DNA of 64,000 bases. Origin: Pinus tabuliformis (lineage: Eukaryota; Streptophyta; Pinopsida; Pinales; Pinaceae). Shown here piece after piece: positions 1 through 11,333 of this stretch; the first letter of the stretch is position 1; every line of letters begins with the position of its first letter. Both the position numbers and the translations under genes were made by a program. The notes under the pieces are model-generated. The model ran no database searches, had not been told where the DNA came from, and saw nothing but the letters and a program-made list of their open reading frames with translations. The DNA is taken from positions 607,337,980 through 607,401,979 of the forward strand of contig CM062815.1 of assembly GCA_031772625.1 (NCBI GenBank), in the 5' to 3' direction.

Positions 1-459
1 TCTTCATGTCACACCATCACCTCATAGCTTGAGTATCCAAAGTTGCTTTCACCACAAGGGGATCTGCTTGAGCTTGCAACTTTGTTCTGCCTCTGTGTTT
101 TCAACAACCTTCCTCTTGCATTCATTGCATCCGATATGTTGCCTTCAGCTGCTATTCATGATGCTGCTCACTGTGATGTTGCTATTGTCATATCTTAATG
201 TCCTTGTATACGAACAAGTTGATGTCTTCGTGGGTAGGCAATTCCATAGACACTTGATCGACTGCATCCCCAAGTGTGCTCTAAATGGTGTCTTTGACTC
301 TACTCTCTTGGAAACCATTGTACTTGTAGTGTTAAGAGGTAGATGAACATCTGCGATACTTGGAGACATGGAAATTCTCATGGCAAGAAATTTGTCAGTA
401 AAAAACCAAAATGAACTTGAGAACTGAATTGCAACATACCTGTGTGACTAATCATGAAG

Positions 460-1760
460 GTCGTGCAATTTCGTACAGTAGGTTGGGAGACTGAGTGCCA
501 AAACTACACAAGGCATAGTCTGGGCTACTAAGAGGCTAACTAACTACTGGAACTGTGCAATGCATAGTCCAATATGGTTGCTAACTATTGGAATTGCACA
601 ATGCGCAATCTCAGCTAGTAATGGTTGCAGGCTCAGTGACTACATTGCACAATTTTCTGGGCCAGTAGCAACTGTCCCTCAAAATTGCACAATGCAAAAA
701 TGGAGGATAGTCACTAGGTAGAAATGAGGATTTCCTGAGAGGAAGACAAAACCTTCCCTCTCAGGATTGCACAATGTTGTCTTGGTGAGGTAGAGTCTGT
801 GCCAAGGTTGCCCAGACTCACCGACGGGAAACTGAAAGTGAAAGTGAATGCAGATGCATGGCGATGCTGAGTTTAAGAACACGTGAATGATCGTGCATGA
901 AAAAAATGAATGATAGATTCATAAAATAGAATAACATGCATGTGAGTGATGCGAGTTTCCAAATCAGCGACCATTCGTGAAAAACAATTTCATGCATGCG
1001 ACAACATTGAGATGTTAATGAAAACTGAAACGGTGCTGGTACAAGCTAGTATGTATCGAAACAACAACAAGCGCTCACTAAAATCAAGCAGACAACATTC
1101 ATACGAAGAGAAACACAAAAAGCACCAGAAATGCAACAAAAGACATGAAAAGCAAGCTTACCCCAAAACAACTGAGTTGAATGTGTCAACACCTCCTAGA
1201 TGCGATGTGGGATGTCAGAGCGGCAAGGTTATTGTGAGGAATGAGCTCTGCAGTGTCCGATTGATGAGTTTTGATAAAATCAAGGTTGTAACGTGCATGC
1301 CACAAATCTGGGAAAACGACACTTGGTGGGAGGTTTCTAAAAAGATCCTTGCATGTAACTTCCAACTGCCAAACATAGATCCCTGAAACAAGGGATGCCT
1401 TTGCATGTTGCCTTGGGAGAAGAAGTGCATGCAAGTCTGTTTTGCTCAGTCCCAGAGGAAACCAGTTAACTCAACTGCACATACAAGAGGCTACTCAACT
1501 ACTGGGAGAAATGTGCATTTCTAGTTGGGAGTTGGGCTGGCTTCTCAGAATATTTGCGTAATTTTTGGGCATAGTAGCTGACTTCTACCCAGATTTGCAC
1601 AAATTCTAGCCTAAGCATCCCAGCTCGGAAGGATTACACAATTTTCTAGGTGGATCTTTCTCAATAGAATTGTGCAATTCTGGGGCCCAATAGGTTGCCA
1701 GTTAAGATTGCACAATTTCATTAGGGAAGGTTAGTTTCCCTCCAGATTTGCACAAATTAT
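460..1760. repeat. Degenerate interspersed repeat with TTGCACAAT core
   Basis: The near-palindromic core TTGCACAAT or its variants (GTGCAAT, TTGCACAAA, TTACACAAT) recurs at about 464, 550, 593, 645, 684, 765, 1592, 1634, 1669, 1706 and 1747. It is often followed by TTTCTGGG or TTCTGGGG and by short phrases such as CTACTGG and TAGTAGC. Spacing is irregular, about 40-80 bp, and the cluster has a gap at roughly 800-1480. It reads as a decayed minisatellite or the subterminal repeat zone of an old transposon. The family is not identified. Confidence 0.5.
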
Positions 1761-3356
1761 TGAAGGAGCTCCTAAGCTTGTTGCTCGAATAGGTCCGGAT
1801 GAACAGCCTATGAGGGGAATGCATCAAGGTTTGATCAACAGGTTGTCTTTCTACAAGAAAATCACTGGAGCTTGTGTACTTGACGAAGCAAGACATGCTC
1901 CTCTAAAAGGTTGGTAGGGAGGCTCCAAAACGAAGCTAAGGCAAAATTTTTGAGGGTGGTTGTAGCCGCTACAACAAACTCTTACCTCCAATACAACAAA
2001 AAGGATTCTAATTCATACCTTCAATTAGCTCCTTTATATATGTTATAGATCAGACCTTGGATTGTAGTTTTTGTAGGAAGATCTTCCTTATAAAATCTAC
2101 CTCAAAAAGAAATTTTGATCTTACTCAAAATGTGACTTGGGTTTACCTCAAAATCTGATCCAAACTTCATCAAGACTAATATCGACGTGAGCTTCATAAT
2201 TCTACAATGATGACATCTAGGTTTTCTGTAAACACTTTATCAAAGGTTGCTTAAAAGATTTTGTTTCAAGGTATGCTTGAAACTTCTTTTCTTATGAGGG
2301 TTTGCCACAAAATAGGGGTATAATTCAATTAGAAATTTAAGCTTCTTCAGGGAATTAGATTTCCCAATACCTTCAATATGACCTCCAAAAACTAGCTTCA
2401 GCTCTGCCCTAAGCAAGGAAAAAATTCCTTTCAAGACTTCCCTAAACAGGTTTGAAATATTGAACTCATGGTAGGCTGACAAGTGCCTCATATGGAGCCC
2501 TAGGGAGGTTGAATTTGGGTGTCATAGAAAGGACAAGAAGTGCCTTATATGGGGCCTCATGGAAGCTGAATTTCACTAACATATGAAAGATGAGAAGAGG
2601 CATTAGGATAGACCTCAATTTGGACTATTCAAGAGATTAACCTTCCTTAGATAAAACCTCATTCTCATATCTTATTCAGGAGTTCACATCTTCCAAAGAA
2701 ACATAAACTAAAGTCACATACTTCTGCTATATAATTGAGAATTACACATTCCATTAACCTTGATCTCTTCTCTTCATATCACATGATTTTTCTTTGAAAC
2801 CTTAGATTTCTTCCCAGGCTTGTTTCTTATAGGAGATATGAGTTTCTTGCCTCAAATTTATGATGGCTAGGGCATATAAATACGAATTGGAGGAGGTTAT
2901 AATAGGGCTCACTTGATCCATGAAAAGGCACAAACTTTTGCTAGAGCCGAATTGAGAAAATTTCTATTAGGCCAACCTTGAAGAGGATACTTTTAGCCTT
3001 TTAAAAATTAGTTTTAGTGTCTTTCAAAATTCATGATTCAAGTCTAACATTTGATAATGGTTTTAGGCCAGTTTGATTTACAATGCTAGACCATCTTCTA
3101 GTGAAGAAATGAAGTGATAAGATCACAAACCTTTCAGGCAAAGGTGTTGGTGCTAAATCCATCCTTGGGGAATATAACTTTAAATATCAATATATCTTCG
3201 ACCAAGTGGACCTAGAAAGAATTCCATCTATTAGACAAAACGATGTGACAAGGGATACCAATCTAGAAGGTCCTTGCATCAAAATTCACCACTTTTTGCA
3301 TAAAAGACACAAAAAAGTGCTAGCACATTCACCCTTTGACATCAATGAAAATTTCT

Positions 3357-3479
3357 TCCAACAATCTTCCCCTTTTTCACTGATGACAACGCTAATGCCC
3401 CCCCATTTCCATGCTTCACTTCATTTTTCTCCATGTTTCACTTCTTTTTCTCCCCCCCTTTGACATTAATGGCAATGGG
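3357..3479 (-). repeat. Possible Copia-type 3' end remnant
   Basis: On the minus strand 3357-3378 reads as a purine tract followed by TTGTTGGAAG, similar to the purine-tract/LTR-start junction common in plant Ty1/copia elements. Two nearby copies of a phrase that on the minus strand reads CATTGATGTCAAAGGG or ATTAATGTCAAAGGGG (about 3333 and 3460) are also typical of Copia-derived DNA. No pol domain is visible. The identification rests on short phrases only. Confidence 0.3.
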
Positions 3480-3810
3480 TGATTTACTTCTTTGGACTAC
3501 TACCCCTAAACATATGGCACTCAACAATACTTATGCTTTCTTATCCTTTCCCTCTTTGTTTTCCTAATAGTTCTTTTGCTTGGCTACAATTTTTTTCCAC
3601 TATTCTTGATCTAGAATGTATATTTTGTTTGGTATTATTGTGGTTGTTACGTGATACATCTTTGCTTCACTATCTATATTTTGTATCTATTTTAATTTTG
3701 TAAGCTATAAGGGTGCTATGTAATTATTCCATAATTTCCTTGGTCAAGTCATTGGTCTCTTCTATGGTGAAAACCTTTCCATTATATCTCAAGAGATGTG
3801 ATCTCAATAC

Positions 3811-5695
3811 TGTAACACCCTCCTCCCACATTTACCCAAGCTAACTAGTCCAACGGGGTAAACATGTTATGAAGAGTTACTATGATATGAGTCAAATCCC
3901 CAAGTACAATTAAGGAAGTGGAATTGATAGAAAAAAAAAACCATATTGACCAAACCAACCCCTCTAGGTTTCTAATCCTTGACAGAACTTGATGTTTTTC
4001 TGAACTAGACCCCTAGTCGCTCTCATGACAAGTGTTCCATGTGACTGAGACCCTCTAGGAGCTCCCACAGCAAGGCCTCTAAGTGATTGTGGCCTTTTTC
4101 AGGTATTTATGTACTAACGACCCTTGATTCTGAGCCATGTTTTCATGGCTAGGACTCAGGCCTATGCCTAGGACTTCATGAAACTTCTAGAAATGATAAA
4201 TAACATGATGACAAGGCATATAATGCAAAACTTGAACAAAGACCTGACTTGACAAGGACTAGCTGTGATATATATTCTGTCAAACACATCATGAATAGGT
4301 AATCTACAACTCATAACAATATATTTGAACATAGGGACCTCATACTTATCAGAGATTCACCAAGAATGACCGATTCCCTCTCAAATAGGTGCATTATATT
4401 AGGTCATACATTCATTAAAATTTTATTTACGAAACAAAGCAAGAGGAGAGTCGTAACTCAATTCTGTCATAAACCATGCTTATACTTAGCAAAATAGAAA
4501 TGATAGAACAACCATTAAAACCACACGTTAACAAGTAAACTTACACATGGAACAAAATAGGAAAATATCCATTATTAACATATGAAAATGCCAACCAAGT
4601 TAGGGACTTCCACATGCAATCCGATAATAGATTTGGCTGAACCAAATCTTTCTTTCAGCCAATCACCCCCATGCCATATTCCAAGAATGAATGTGGGACA
4701 TAAAAAAAAACAACCAGGGATTCCTCAGGCTTTACTATAATCCACCAAGGGATTGCAAGACCCAAACCCTCATCAATACAACCAGTCTTTACTGTGATCC
4801 CGCCAAGGGATTCCTAGGCCCAAAAAAGAAACATACACTACTAGGATTCACCGTAATACCACCATATACCAGTCCAGGGATCACTAGGCCTATACATCAT
4901 GGATGCCTATGGATATCTCCACCCAAATCATGAGGAATTTTTCTATATCCATTTGTAGGCTTTTTGTTTCTCCCATGAGACCACCCCACTCAGTTTCGAA
5001 ACCATCTGGCGACCCAGCTCAACCAGATAAGAGAAACTACATCACACCATGGCTAAATGGAAAGGAAAGGCTTAAAACACTGTCACACCTTGTAAAACCC
5101 ATGCCATTGATAACAAGAGAACTAAATGCACACATGCATGTACTATGCATGCCAAAACAAGCAAGGAAACCATACATGCAACTTGATAACTATAAGTAAT
5201 CCCATTGTAGTGGCTAGATCCCTCTCCTTCTTTCTTGATGTTTTCTTCCTTTTTATTTTTTTTCCTTCCTTTGCCTTCATTCTTCAAATACTAGAATGCT
5301 CCAAGAATAATCTAAGTGTCTAAAAGTATGAGTGAGAGAGTAGAGAGAGAGATCCAAGCTAAAAGTAACAAAAGGTTATGAATTGATCTTCAAAAGCCTT
5401 TTTATCAATAAGGCCTCTATTTTCTTCAATTTCTGTTATTTTTCCTTCCTTTTCCTCCTCATATGAAATGTTTGACCATTCACCTTCCTTTTATCCTATT
5501 TTCCTTTATTTTCATAAATACAATGCCAATTAATGCCACTTTTCCTTTTTAATTCATTTAACATTACCTTTGCCAATTGCCCTTAGCCATAATAAACCAA
5601 ATGAACACCCACACTAAGTTGTTTTTCCCAACATTCAGCTTCGAATAAGTGTCCCATGACCTTGGTCTTATTTTTCATTTATTAACTTTATTACA
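3811..5695 (-). mobile_element. Old LTR, left member of head-to-head pair
   Basis: On the plus strand this 1.885-kb segment begins TGTAACACCC and ends TTTATTACA, so as a minus-strand LTR it starts TGTAATAAAG and ends GGTGTTACA. The five-base terminal inverted repeat TGTAA/TTACA is typical of plant Ty3/gypsy LTRs. It is a diverged inverted copy of 5747-7567. Matching blocks include the termini, the TTTGGTT-AGCC region (4627 versus 6730) and the AGCGACCC...GGCTAGGACT block (about 4118 versus 7215). The sequence beyond 3811 on the minus strand (GTATTGAGATC) could be a decayed Met-type primer site. No pol is recognisable to the left. Confidence 0.72.
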
Positions 5696-5746
5696 TGGAT
5701 TTTTATCTCTGGGCTCTTATCATAACAAATCTAGGTTAAAATTTCA
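5696..5746. other. 51-bp spacer between inverted LTRs
   Basis: This short spacer separates the two inverted LTR starts. It shows no gene or motif. A spacer this short between ~1.85-kb inverted arms makes the whole 3811-7567 block a large imperfect palindrome. Confidence 0.6.
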
Positions 5747-7567
5747 TGTAATAAAGTTAATAAAGGCAAAATAAGACCAAGGTGATGAGATAGGTATTCC
5801 AAGCTGAATGTTGGGAAAACATCCTAGTGGTTGTTCATTTGGTTTATTTAAGCTAAGGGGATATTGGAAAAGGAACTAGAAAAGGCTTTGAAAAGGAAAA
5901 AAGGCATTATTGGCATTTTATTGATGAAAATAAAGGAAAGTAGGAGAAAAGGGAGGTGAAAGGTTACAGGTTGCATGTGAGGAGGAAATTGAATGAAAAT
6001 TAAGGAAAATAAAGAAAAATAGAGGCCTTAATAACAAAAATGATTCTAAGGATCAATTCACAAACCTTTTTTTGGTTCAGTTTTAGAAATAGTCTGGGAG
6101 AATAGAAGAATACCAAGAGGATAAGGAAAGAAAGAAAGAAAATGAAGGACAAGGAAAGCAAAGGAAAGAAAGTATCAAGCAAGGAAAGGTTGGATCAAGC
6201 AACTTCAATGGGAATACTTGTAGGTAACAAGTTGCAAGTATGATTTCCTAGATGGTTTTGGCATACATGGTATATGCATGTCTGTATTTGGTTCCCTTGT
6301 TGTCATTGGCATGGTTTTTTCCGGGTTTTGATAGTGGGTTTTAGCCTTGTCTTTCCATTTCTGGATAGTGATGGTCTGACGGGATTGTTTCTTAGTTCAA
6401 CTTTGGATTTCCATAAGGTTTTGGATCTAAGTGAGGTGGTATTAGGAAAATCCCAAGGGTTGGGGGTGGAGATGGTTTTCTCCTAGAAGCCCTCAATGGG
6501 TGGGTGGAGACCAGAAAATTCCTCAAGGGATGGTGAAGGAATTCTGAGACATCAAAGCTCGGTTTGGTTTTGTGATCTCGGGACCAATTTAGGTGAGATC
6601 ACAGTATGGTGATGGTGGAGGTGGTTTAACCTCTTGATTCACTTGGTTTTTTGTGGATTGGTTTATCCCATGAGATCCCACATTCATGCTGGAATATGGC
6701 ACAAGGGAGATTGGTTGAAAGAAAGATTTGGTTTAGCCAATATATGGTCAGGTGGTACGTGGAAGTCCATGAATTAGTTGGCTTTTGCATATGGTTAATA
6801 AAAACTATGTTCCTCTTATTTTTTATGAGTAATTATACTTGTTATTATGTGGCTTTAATGGTTTTTCTATTATTGTTATCTGTTTGGTTATATGCTGGTT
6901 ATAAGCATGGGTTTATGACAGATTAGGTATGGATCTTATCATATTTTACTTAATGAATGTCTGGTTGATGAATGCATGACCTAAATGGAATTATTGAAAC
7001 TATTGTGAGAAGGCATTGGTCCTTCTTGTTAAACCTTCGATAAGCTTCATATCCCTATGTTCAAATATGCATTCATGACCCATAGATTGCATGTTTACCA
7101 TGTTCTTAACAGAATGTATTTATTGGTTGGGAGGGGTAAGGTCAAGTCCTTATTCAAGTTTTTGGTTTAGAATCTTTGTTTCTACGTTATTCATCATTTC
7201 TGTAAGTTTCACTGAATTCTAGGCAAAGGCATCAGTCCTAGCCCTAAAAAAGTGGCTCATAATTTGGGGTCGCTAGCAGAGAACTCATTGGAAATTCCAT
7301 AGTCGCCGGGAAGAAGGCCTATGTGAATGAATGGAAGATTACAGTCACTTGGAGGCTTTGTCAAGGGAGAAACTGAGAGCCTAAGTCAGTAAAATGGAGA
7401 GTTAGCTTATGGGTTGGATACCTAGAGGGGTTGAGTAGCTCATAGAGATCTTGTAATACCTAAGCGAAGTCAGTAAGGTCTTAAGTTGTCGAGTACATTT
7501 CCTTAAGGTCATATACGAGGTTTAGAAAATGAGTGAAAGTGGGTAAATGTGGGAGGAGGTGGTCATA
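5747..7567 (+). mobile_element. Old LTR, right member of head-to-head pair (5' LTR)
   Basis: This segment starts TGTAATAAAGTTAATAAAGG, mirroring the left arm, and ends GGGAGGAGGTGGTCATA, a mutated form of the left arm's GGAGGAGGGTGTTACA. Length is about 1.82 kb. It is followed after GGG by a Met-tRNA-type primer site, so it was a 5' LTR whose internal region lay to the right. It has many substitutions and small indels relative to the left copy, so the insertion is old. No coding capacity remains. Confidence 0.72.
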
Positions 7568-7570
7568 GGG

Positions 7571-7581
7571 TGGTATCAAAG
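7571..7581 (+). promoter_or_regulatory. Primer binding site, tRNA-iMet type (decayed)
   Basis: TGGTATCAAAG lies 3 bp after the LTR end. The usual plant initiator-Met primer site begins TGGTATCAGAGC, so one base differs in this stretch. Position and sequence together support the LTR call at 5747-7567. Confidence 0.7.
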
Positions 7582-9831
7582 AAAAGTTCAATACTTGGAT
7601 TGCATGATCCATGTGCATGTTTTTGTGCATGCATTGTCATGGTTATGGTTGTCATGCATGAGGTCATTGCATGAATTTTGTGTCATCATGAGGTTGTTGG
7701 TATGCTATGATGTTGATGTGTTGGCTGACATAAGGCAGGAGATGTCGATCATTAAGGTGAGGTTTTGGCACTGAACCTTTGGGTAAGAGAAGATCGTCAT
7801 ACAAGTTTGTATGTTGGGCATCCAGGTATGATAGTTAATGGTTGTTGTAAGCATTATGGTTATGTGCATTCCTGTCATTCTATTGTTGTTGTGGTCACTT
7901 GCATGATAGATGCTAGTTAGTCAATGCAGTCATATGCATGTGCGTTAGTTAGTCATGCATGGTAGTAACTTTTTTTTTATCTGTATTGCATTCATATGCA
8001 TGATGATTATGGTCAACACATTTAATATCTTGGTGTTATATGTATCATGTTAACCTAAATTGGCCTATGAATATGGTTATGGTTATGATATTCATGCATG
8101 AGTTGGTATATTGTGATATTGTATCATGCTTATATGGACTGTCTTTTGCAAATGTGATGGTGTCCCCTGAGATACTTTGAGGAGTGATCTTGCTTTAAAA
8201 GGGTGGTACTAACACATTATGTGTTGAGATAATTGATATGTATTTGAGTGCAAGTAGGTGCTAGTGGTAGTATTATGATTAATGACTGTAAATTAATTGC
8301 AAATTATGATATGGTTGTTAGTATTGGTAAAGGTTGAGTTTGAATTAATAGACATGATGTCTTGATCTTGGAACATGTGACTGACACGCTTGATCAGTTG
8401 TAGGGAAACATGATTGGTATTAGCGTGACAAGGTAACAATTGATTTGTTTATATAACTAATTGTTGGGTGATATGACAGATAAGACTCAATTGCAACAAG
8501 GAAAAAGGTAAAAGAAATCAATTGGGGTAAGAATGTTTTTGGCTATGTTTGGAAACCACATTCCCAAATGAATGAGTGCTTTCATGAAGACATGAATTCT
8601 TCTTAAGCTTGATTTTGTCTGACATTATGTCGATATGTGTTACATTCATGAACATGTATTTGATAGGTATAACAATTTGTTTTCAATTATGGCTGGATTC
8701 GTAAAGGAATTGGAGTCCCTTGAGAGATGATATGTGTACATGTTCGGTTACAAGGCCACATGCTTAGAAAGTAGAGTTAAGGTAACTGGTATATTTTATA
8801 TTTGTTTATGCACTGACCATTATGTGTTAAGGTAGTATGATGCAGGGATTGCATGGAAAAAGAGACTGCCATGAAATCTTGAAGAAGGCTTGGGTTGAGC
8901 TTTCCCATGGAAGCATTAGGAACCCACGGGGGTTGAGGCATGGTGTATGTTGAGAGTTTTGTGTTTTTGGTTCTTTGTGAATTTTTTTTCTTGATTTGCA
9001 GTTTTGTTTATCTGGTGCATGGCCATGCCACTTTTTTTGTGGTTTCATATTGCCATTGGTGCCTCATGGTTTTCTTCTTGTTTGTTTCATGTTCTTACCT
9101 TTTTTGTTTTGAGGGTCTTGGAAATTGGTTGGGGAAAGAGCAAGGTTAATGGAGCTTGGGAAGAGCTAAAAGAAACCCAGTAGGTAATATAAGATGTGGA
9201 TGAAGGTTGGTTCATGTATAAAGGGAAAATAAAGGCAATAATATGAAATTCAGTTAGATTGGTTGGGTCCATTGGGGTAAATAGACTGTGGTGGGACAAT
9301 CATGAGAAAGGTAATAGGAAAGGTAAGTTGAATGGATTGAGGTGTTAGATGCCTTGTTTGGAATTGTTGTTCTCAATGTTGTGCATGTTGTGCATGGGTA
9401 AAGGGAGTTCTCGTAACTTTGACCTTATGATATCTAGTAATTATGTTGTTATCATGATTATGTTTTTGTCTATATAAATATACATGTATGTATGTGTATC
9501 GTTATATGAAGGGATTCCAGGGATCAGTCTTGTGGAGGAATGATTTCTTGCATAGGTGAATGGCATGAAGAGGTTCCTAGTTTTATGAGGAATGAAGTGG
9601 GAAGAGTAACCCTCACAAATATATGATTTCAGTATCATGTGGATGTGATTTGATATTATTTTTTTATACTATGCCTATGTTTGTGTTATGGTAGGAAATG
9701 TTGAGGTATACATCAGCTAAATGAAAGAAGTGTGAGCCGTGACATGCTAGAACATGCATGGATAGTGGAAAGACATTAGAATCTAGGTTGCTTGGCAAAA
9801 ATGGTGTGGTCTTTGGATGTGCAGTACTATT
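7582..9831. other. Non-coding, probable eroded retroelement interior
   Basis: This follows the 5' LTR and primer site but shows no Gag, protease, RT or integrase motif in any frame. The first kilobase is rich in ATG, TGCATG and TTGGTTATGG phrases. From about 8500 to 9700 the sequence looks unique. Small open frames here have no family features. Confidence 0.5.
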
Positions 9832-9996
9832 TTTGAGTACATGTTGTATACATGGTGTTGTGTACATATGGTACTGTGTGCATGTTGCATATACGGTATT
9901 GTGTACATATAGTTCTATGTACATGTTTTATATGCAGTGTTATGTACATATGGTGTTGTGTGCATGTTTTACATGTGATTTCGTGTGCATGTGGTG
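9832..9996 (+). repeat. TG/CA-rich minisatellite, left part
   Basis: Degenerate units of about 19-40 bp built from TGTGTACATATGGTGT, TGTGCATGTT and similar phrases. The same repeat resumes at 62877 on the other side of the nested insertions, so this was one continuous locus before the hAT-like element landed. Confidence 0.75.
9989..9996 (+). repeat. 8-bp target site duplication of hAT-like element (left)
   Basis: ATGTGGTG here is repeated exactly at 62877-62884, directly outside the two element ends. Eight bases is the hAT-superfamily duplication length. The surrounding repeat is rich in similar words, so chance identity is possible, but it coincides with the terminal inverted repeats. Confidence 0.65.
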
Positions 9997-10183
9997 CAAG
10001 GATAATTTTAGGGGCGAATGTTCGCCCTTTGGCGAAATTAAGGGGTTTTAAATTTTTAGTGGGCGAATATTTTGTATCATAGTACATTTTTACAAATCAC
10101 CTCAAATAACCCACCTTATTTTAAGGGAGAGGGTAAAAAAGGTAAATTTAGCCCTTGAAATTAGGACTTACAACCTTCCATTC

Positions 10184-10262
10184 GCCCATTTTCAAGAATA
10201 GGTTTTATTTAAGTGAATCCAATCGCCCATTTTCAAGAATAGGTTTTATTTAAGTGAATCCT
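10184..10262 (+). repeat. Direct repeat of ~39 bp inside hAT-like element
   Basis: The phrase CGCCCATTTTCAAGAATAGG plus TTTTATTTAAGTGAATCC occurs twice in tandem. Part of it (TTTTATTTAAGTGAATCCTA) recurs near 10580. Confidence 0.75.
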
Positions 10263-10284
10263 ATGGGCCAAATAATATTTATAA

Positions 10285-10700
10285 AAGAGGTATGGTAAAT
10301 TAATAAAAATATAAATAAATGAGAGGTATGGTAAATAAATAAAACATTTTTTATATTTACTCCATAAGTCGGCTTATATACATGTAAGGGTGTAAACAAA
10401 TAAAAATATAAGTAAAGTGGAGGTATGGTAAATAAATAAAACGTCTTTTTATACTTACTCAATAGGTATGGTAAATAAATAAAAATATAAATAAACTAGA
10501 CGTATCGTAAATAAATAAAACCTCTTTTTATATTTAGTCCATAACCCTCGGTTCTATTTATGAAGGCTCAAGAAAGAGATTTTATTTAAGTGAATCCTAT
10601 GAGCCAAATACCATATTTGTAAAAGAGGTATGGTAAATTAATAAAAATATAAATAAACGAGAGGTATGGTAAACAAATAAAACATTTTTTTATATTTACT
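10285..10700 (+). repeat. AT-rich repeats with GAGGTATGGTAAATAAATAAA core
   Basis: The core phrase (G)AGGTATGGTAAATnAATAAA recurs about seven times (near 10288, 10324, 10421, 10464, 10500, 10627 and 10660). It is often followed by TTTATATTTACTCCATAAG. Spacing is irregular, 35-130 bp. This is repeat expansion inside the hAT-like element. Confidence 0.7.
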
Positions 10701-10857
10701 CCATAAGTCACCTTATATTTACGAACACTCAAAAAATGGGTTCTATTTAGGTGAAACCTATGGCCAAAATACTATGGGACAAATACCATGGACTAGATTG
10801 TTAAAATAACATGCAAAAAACCATTATTAACCCTAATATTAGAATTAATAAAAATAA

Positions 10858-10927
10858 AAATGGCACATGGTATTGACCCATGGTATTCACCAAAATGGCA
10901 CATGGTATTGACCCATGGTATTCACCT
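10858..10927 (+). repeat. 36-bp tandem duplication
   Basis: The block AATGGCACATGGTATTGACC plus CATGGTATTCACC is present twice back to back. CATGGTATT also recurs inside each unit. Confidence 0.75.
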
Positions 10928-11133
10928 AGAATGTAGCCTATTTAAATGGGGGAATTAAACCAGCATGTAGCCTATGCTAAGATTCACTAGGACTTTACAA
11001 AGTTTTATTATTTAGTGAAAGACTCGCCAAGATCTTACACGATTTTATAATTGAGTAAAATATTCGCCATGCCTGGTGAGAGATTCGCCAAAAAATTATA
11101 TATACATATTATATTATTGATAAAATCACCTTC

Positions 11134-11138
11134 CATTT
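11134..11138 (+). repeat. 5-bp target site duplication of LTR array (left)
   Basis: CATTT immediately precedes the first LTR base at 11139 and is repeated as CATTT at 62799-62803 immediately after the last LTR base at 62798. Five bases is the duplication length of Ty3/gypsy integrases. Confidence 0.88.
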
Positions 11139-11302
11139 TGTTAACACCCAGGTTGTTCCCTATGACTCCCAAGGGAATACGGCCGGGGTAACCACTAACC
11201 AATCTTTGGATCACTGTTCCTAGCCAAACTGTGATCAGAGAGGGCTCTCTCTTTATGATTTGCAACTGTTTGTTATAGGGTTTTAGGCTAGCTATTATGT
11301 AC

Positions 11303-11333
<31 letters not shown>

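Larger units (their letters stand above)
1..3810. other. Non-coding region with old repeat debris
   Basis: No recognisable gene. Open frames here are short and show no family motif; the longest is 146 codons at 946-1386 on the plus strand and is K/N/H-rich with no domain I know. What is visible is a dispersed TTGCACAAT motif (listed separately), AT-rich unique-looking sequence from about 1900 to 3300, and a faint Copia-like trace near 3357-3479. I see no promoter or RNA gene. Confidence 0.6.
9997..11138. mobile_element. Non-autonomous hAT-like transposon, left part
   Basis: The left end CAAGGATAATTTTA pairs with the inverted right end at 62876 (CAGGGAAAATTTTA); 12 of 14 bases match, and the CARGG start fits hAT ends. 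Outside both ends lies an 8-bp duplication. The first part holds a perfect palindrome GGGCGAATGTTCGCCC (10012-10027), and TTCGCC or its complement recurs at about 10035, 10062, 10183, 10224, 11065, 11086 and 62823, like the subterminal repeats bound by hAT transposases. Internal AT-rich repeats fill the middle. There is no transposase frame. The giant retrotransposon array interrupts it after 11138; the uninterrupted element would be about 1.2 kb. Confidence 0.68.

Noticed and set aside
946..1386. 146-codon plus-strand frame
   Set aside because: K/N/H-rich with no domain or conserved feature, overlapped by other frames on the opposite strand, and in a repeat-containing region. Best explained as chance.
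7547..7774. 75-codon plus-strand frame after the old LTR as a gag start
   Set aside because: It begins inside the LTR and crosses the primer site; the residues show no Gag features.
9832..9996. Telomere-like or CRISPR-like array
   Set aside because: Units are degenerate TG/CA words without TTTAGGG-type monomers and without spacers of constant length.
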